A DNA stretch of 6,699 bases, taken from Clostridia bacterium. GTDB lineage: Bacteria; Bacillota_A; Clostridia; UMGS1883; HGM11501. The notes under the pieces are model-generated. The model saw only the letters and a list, made by a program, of their open reading frames with translations, did no database searches and was not told the DNA's origin. The DNA lies in contig JAFXHP010000100.1 of NCBI GenBank assembly GCA_017536285.1, positions 1 to 6,699 on the forward strand, written 5' to 3'. This document shows, piece after piece, positions 6,491-6,699 of the stretch (its first letter is position 1; the number at the start of each line of letters is the position of its first letter). A program made the position numbers and the translations under genes.

Positions 6491-6699
6491 ATTGCATCCA
6501 CCTCCGCTATAATCTGTCTGTTGGAAAAGCCCTGAAGATCCATTGAACCTGAGGGGCATGTTACGGTGCAGGCACCGCAGCCCTGACAAAGAGCGTTGTT
6601 TACAACCGCAACGCGTCTTTCTTCCTTAATTCCGTGGTCATTTACAAGCTTTACTTCATAGGAAATTGCACCGTAGGGGCAAACCTTTGCACAATTTCC
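6481..6699 (-). CDS. hdrA: HdrA-like heterodisulfide reductase subunit A, C-terminal fragment (5' part beyond window)
   Basis: Only the last 72 residues are visible, ending in TAA at 6483-6481. The fragment holds the end of one [4Fe-4S] motif (CAKVCPYGAIS, visible residues 3-13) and a complete second one (CQGCGACTVTCPSG, visible 38-51), followed by the tail QGFSNRQIIAEVDAICR. This two-cluster ferredoxin domain ending in a 'qI.aei.ai' helix is how HdrA proteins finish, and an MvhD-type gene follows at once, as in many hdrA-mvhD pairs. HdrA binds the FAD that splits electron pairs between ferredoxin and a high-potential acceptor. The FAD and thioredoxin-reductase-like domains needed for that cannot be examined here. 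The gene overlaps the flxD start by 10 bp. A different dicluster ferredoxin protein cannot be fully excluded, but the context makes HdrA the best call. Confidence 0.8.
   Translation of the reverse strand, partial: GNCAKVCPYGAISYEVKLVNDHGIKEERRVAVVNNALCQGCGACTVTCPSGSMDLQGFSNRQIIAEVDAICR
6498..6505 (-). promoter_or_regulatory. Shine-Dalgarno site of flxD, inside hdrA, decides its start
   Basis: GGAGGTGG on the minus strand lies 7 bases before the ATG at 6490, within the last codons of hdrA. It fixes the FlxD-like start at 6490 rather than at the upstream in-frame ATG at 6589 and suggests translational coupling to hdrA. Confidence 0.8.

Noticed and set aside
6491..6589. Upstream ATG at 6589 as the start of the FlxD-like gene
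   Set aside because: The added 33 residues overlap the hdrA ferredoxin domain out of frame and show no MvhD features; a good ribosome binding site precedes the ATG at 6490.
1..6699. CRISPR arrays, insertion sequences, tRNA or rRNA genes
   Set aside because: No repeat-spacer pattern, transposase, inverted terminal repeats or RNA gene signature was seen; the window is covered almost completely by metabolic genes.

Overview
All genes in this window lie on the minus strand and form one tightly packed operon, read from the right edge to the left. Strong AGGAGG-type ribosome binding sites, moderate base composition, Lys/Glu-rich proteins and a purely anaerobic, iron-sulfur-heavy gene set suggest a strictly anaerobic Firmicutes/Clostridia-type bacterium, perhaps an uncultured gut or sediment lineage. 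That placement is inference; no taxonomic marker gene is present.

In transcription order the layout is: the C-terminal end of an HdrA-like electron-bifurcating subunit, cut by the right edge (6481-6699); an MvhD/FlxD-like [2Fe-2S] protein (6050-6490); two related multi-cluster iron-sulfur proteins, FlxC-like (5097-6062) and FlxB/AsrA-like (4069-5094); an FAD/NAD-binding FlxA/AsrB-like reductase (3213-4067); a soluble fumarate-reductase-type iron-sulfur subunit (2522-3196); its FrdA/SdhA-type flavoprotein (913-2505); and an AspT/YidE-family anion exchanger cut by the left edge (2-904). Neighbouring genes overlap by 10-13 bp or are separated by 1-16 bp. There is no room for an internal promoter or terminator in the gaps, and no non-coding stretch of any size.

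The first five genes match the NADH-oxidising FlxABCD module plus HdrA known from anaerobes, where it normally works with HdrB and HdrC. In the visible operon the place of HdrBC is taken by a fumarate reductase pair with no membrane anchor. The working model, which is inference, is a soluble complex: FlxA takes hydride from NADH, electrons pass through FlxB/FlxC/FlxD to the HdrA flavin, and HdrA splits them between ferredoxin and, through the FrdB-like clusters, fumarate bound at the FrdA-like flavoprotein. The co-transcribed exchanger could export succinate in return for fumarate, malate or aspartate. The main caveats are that most of hdrA and everything upstream lie outside the window, so hdrB/hdrC could still be there, and that the true substrate of the flavoprotein is unproven.
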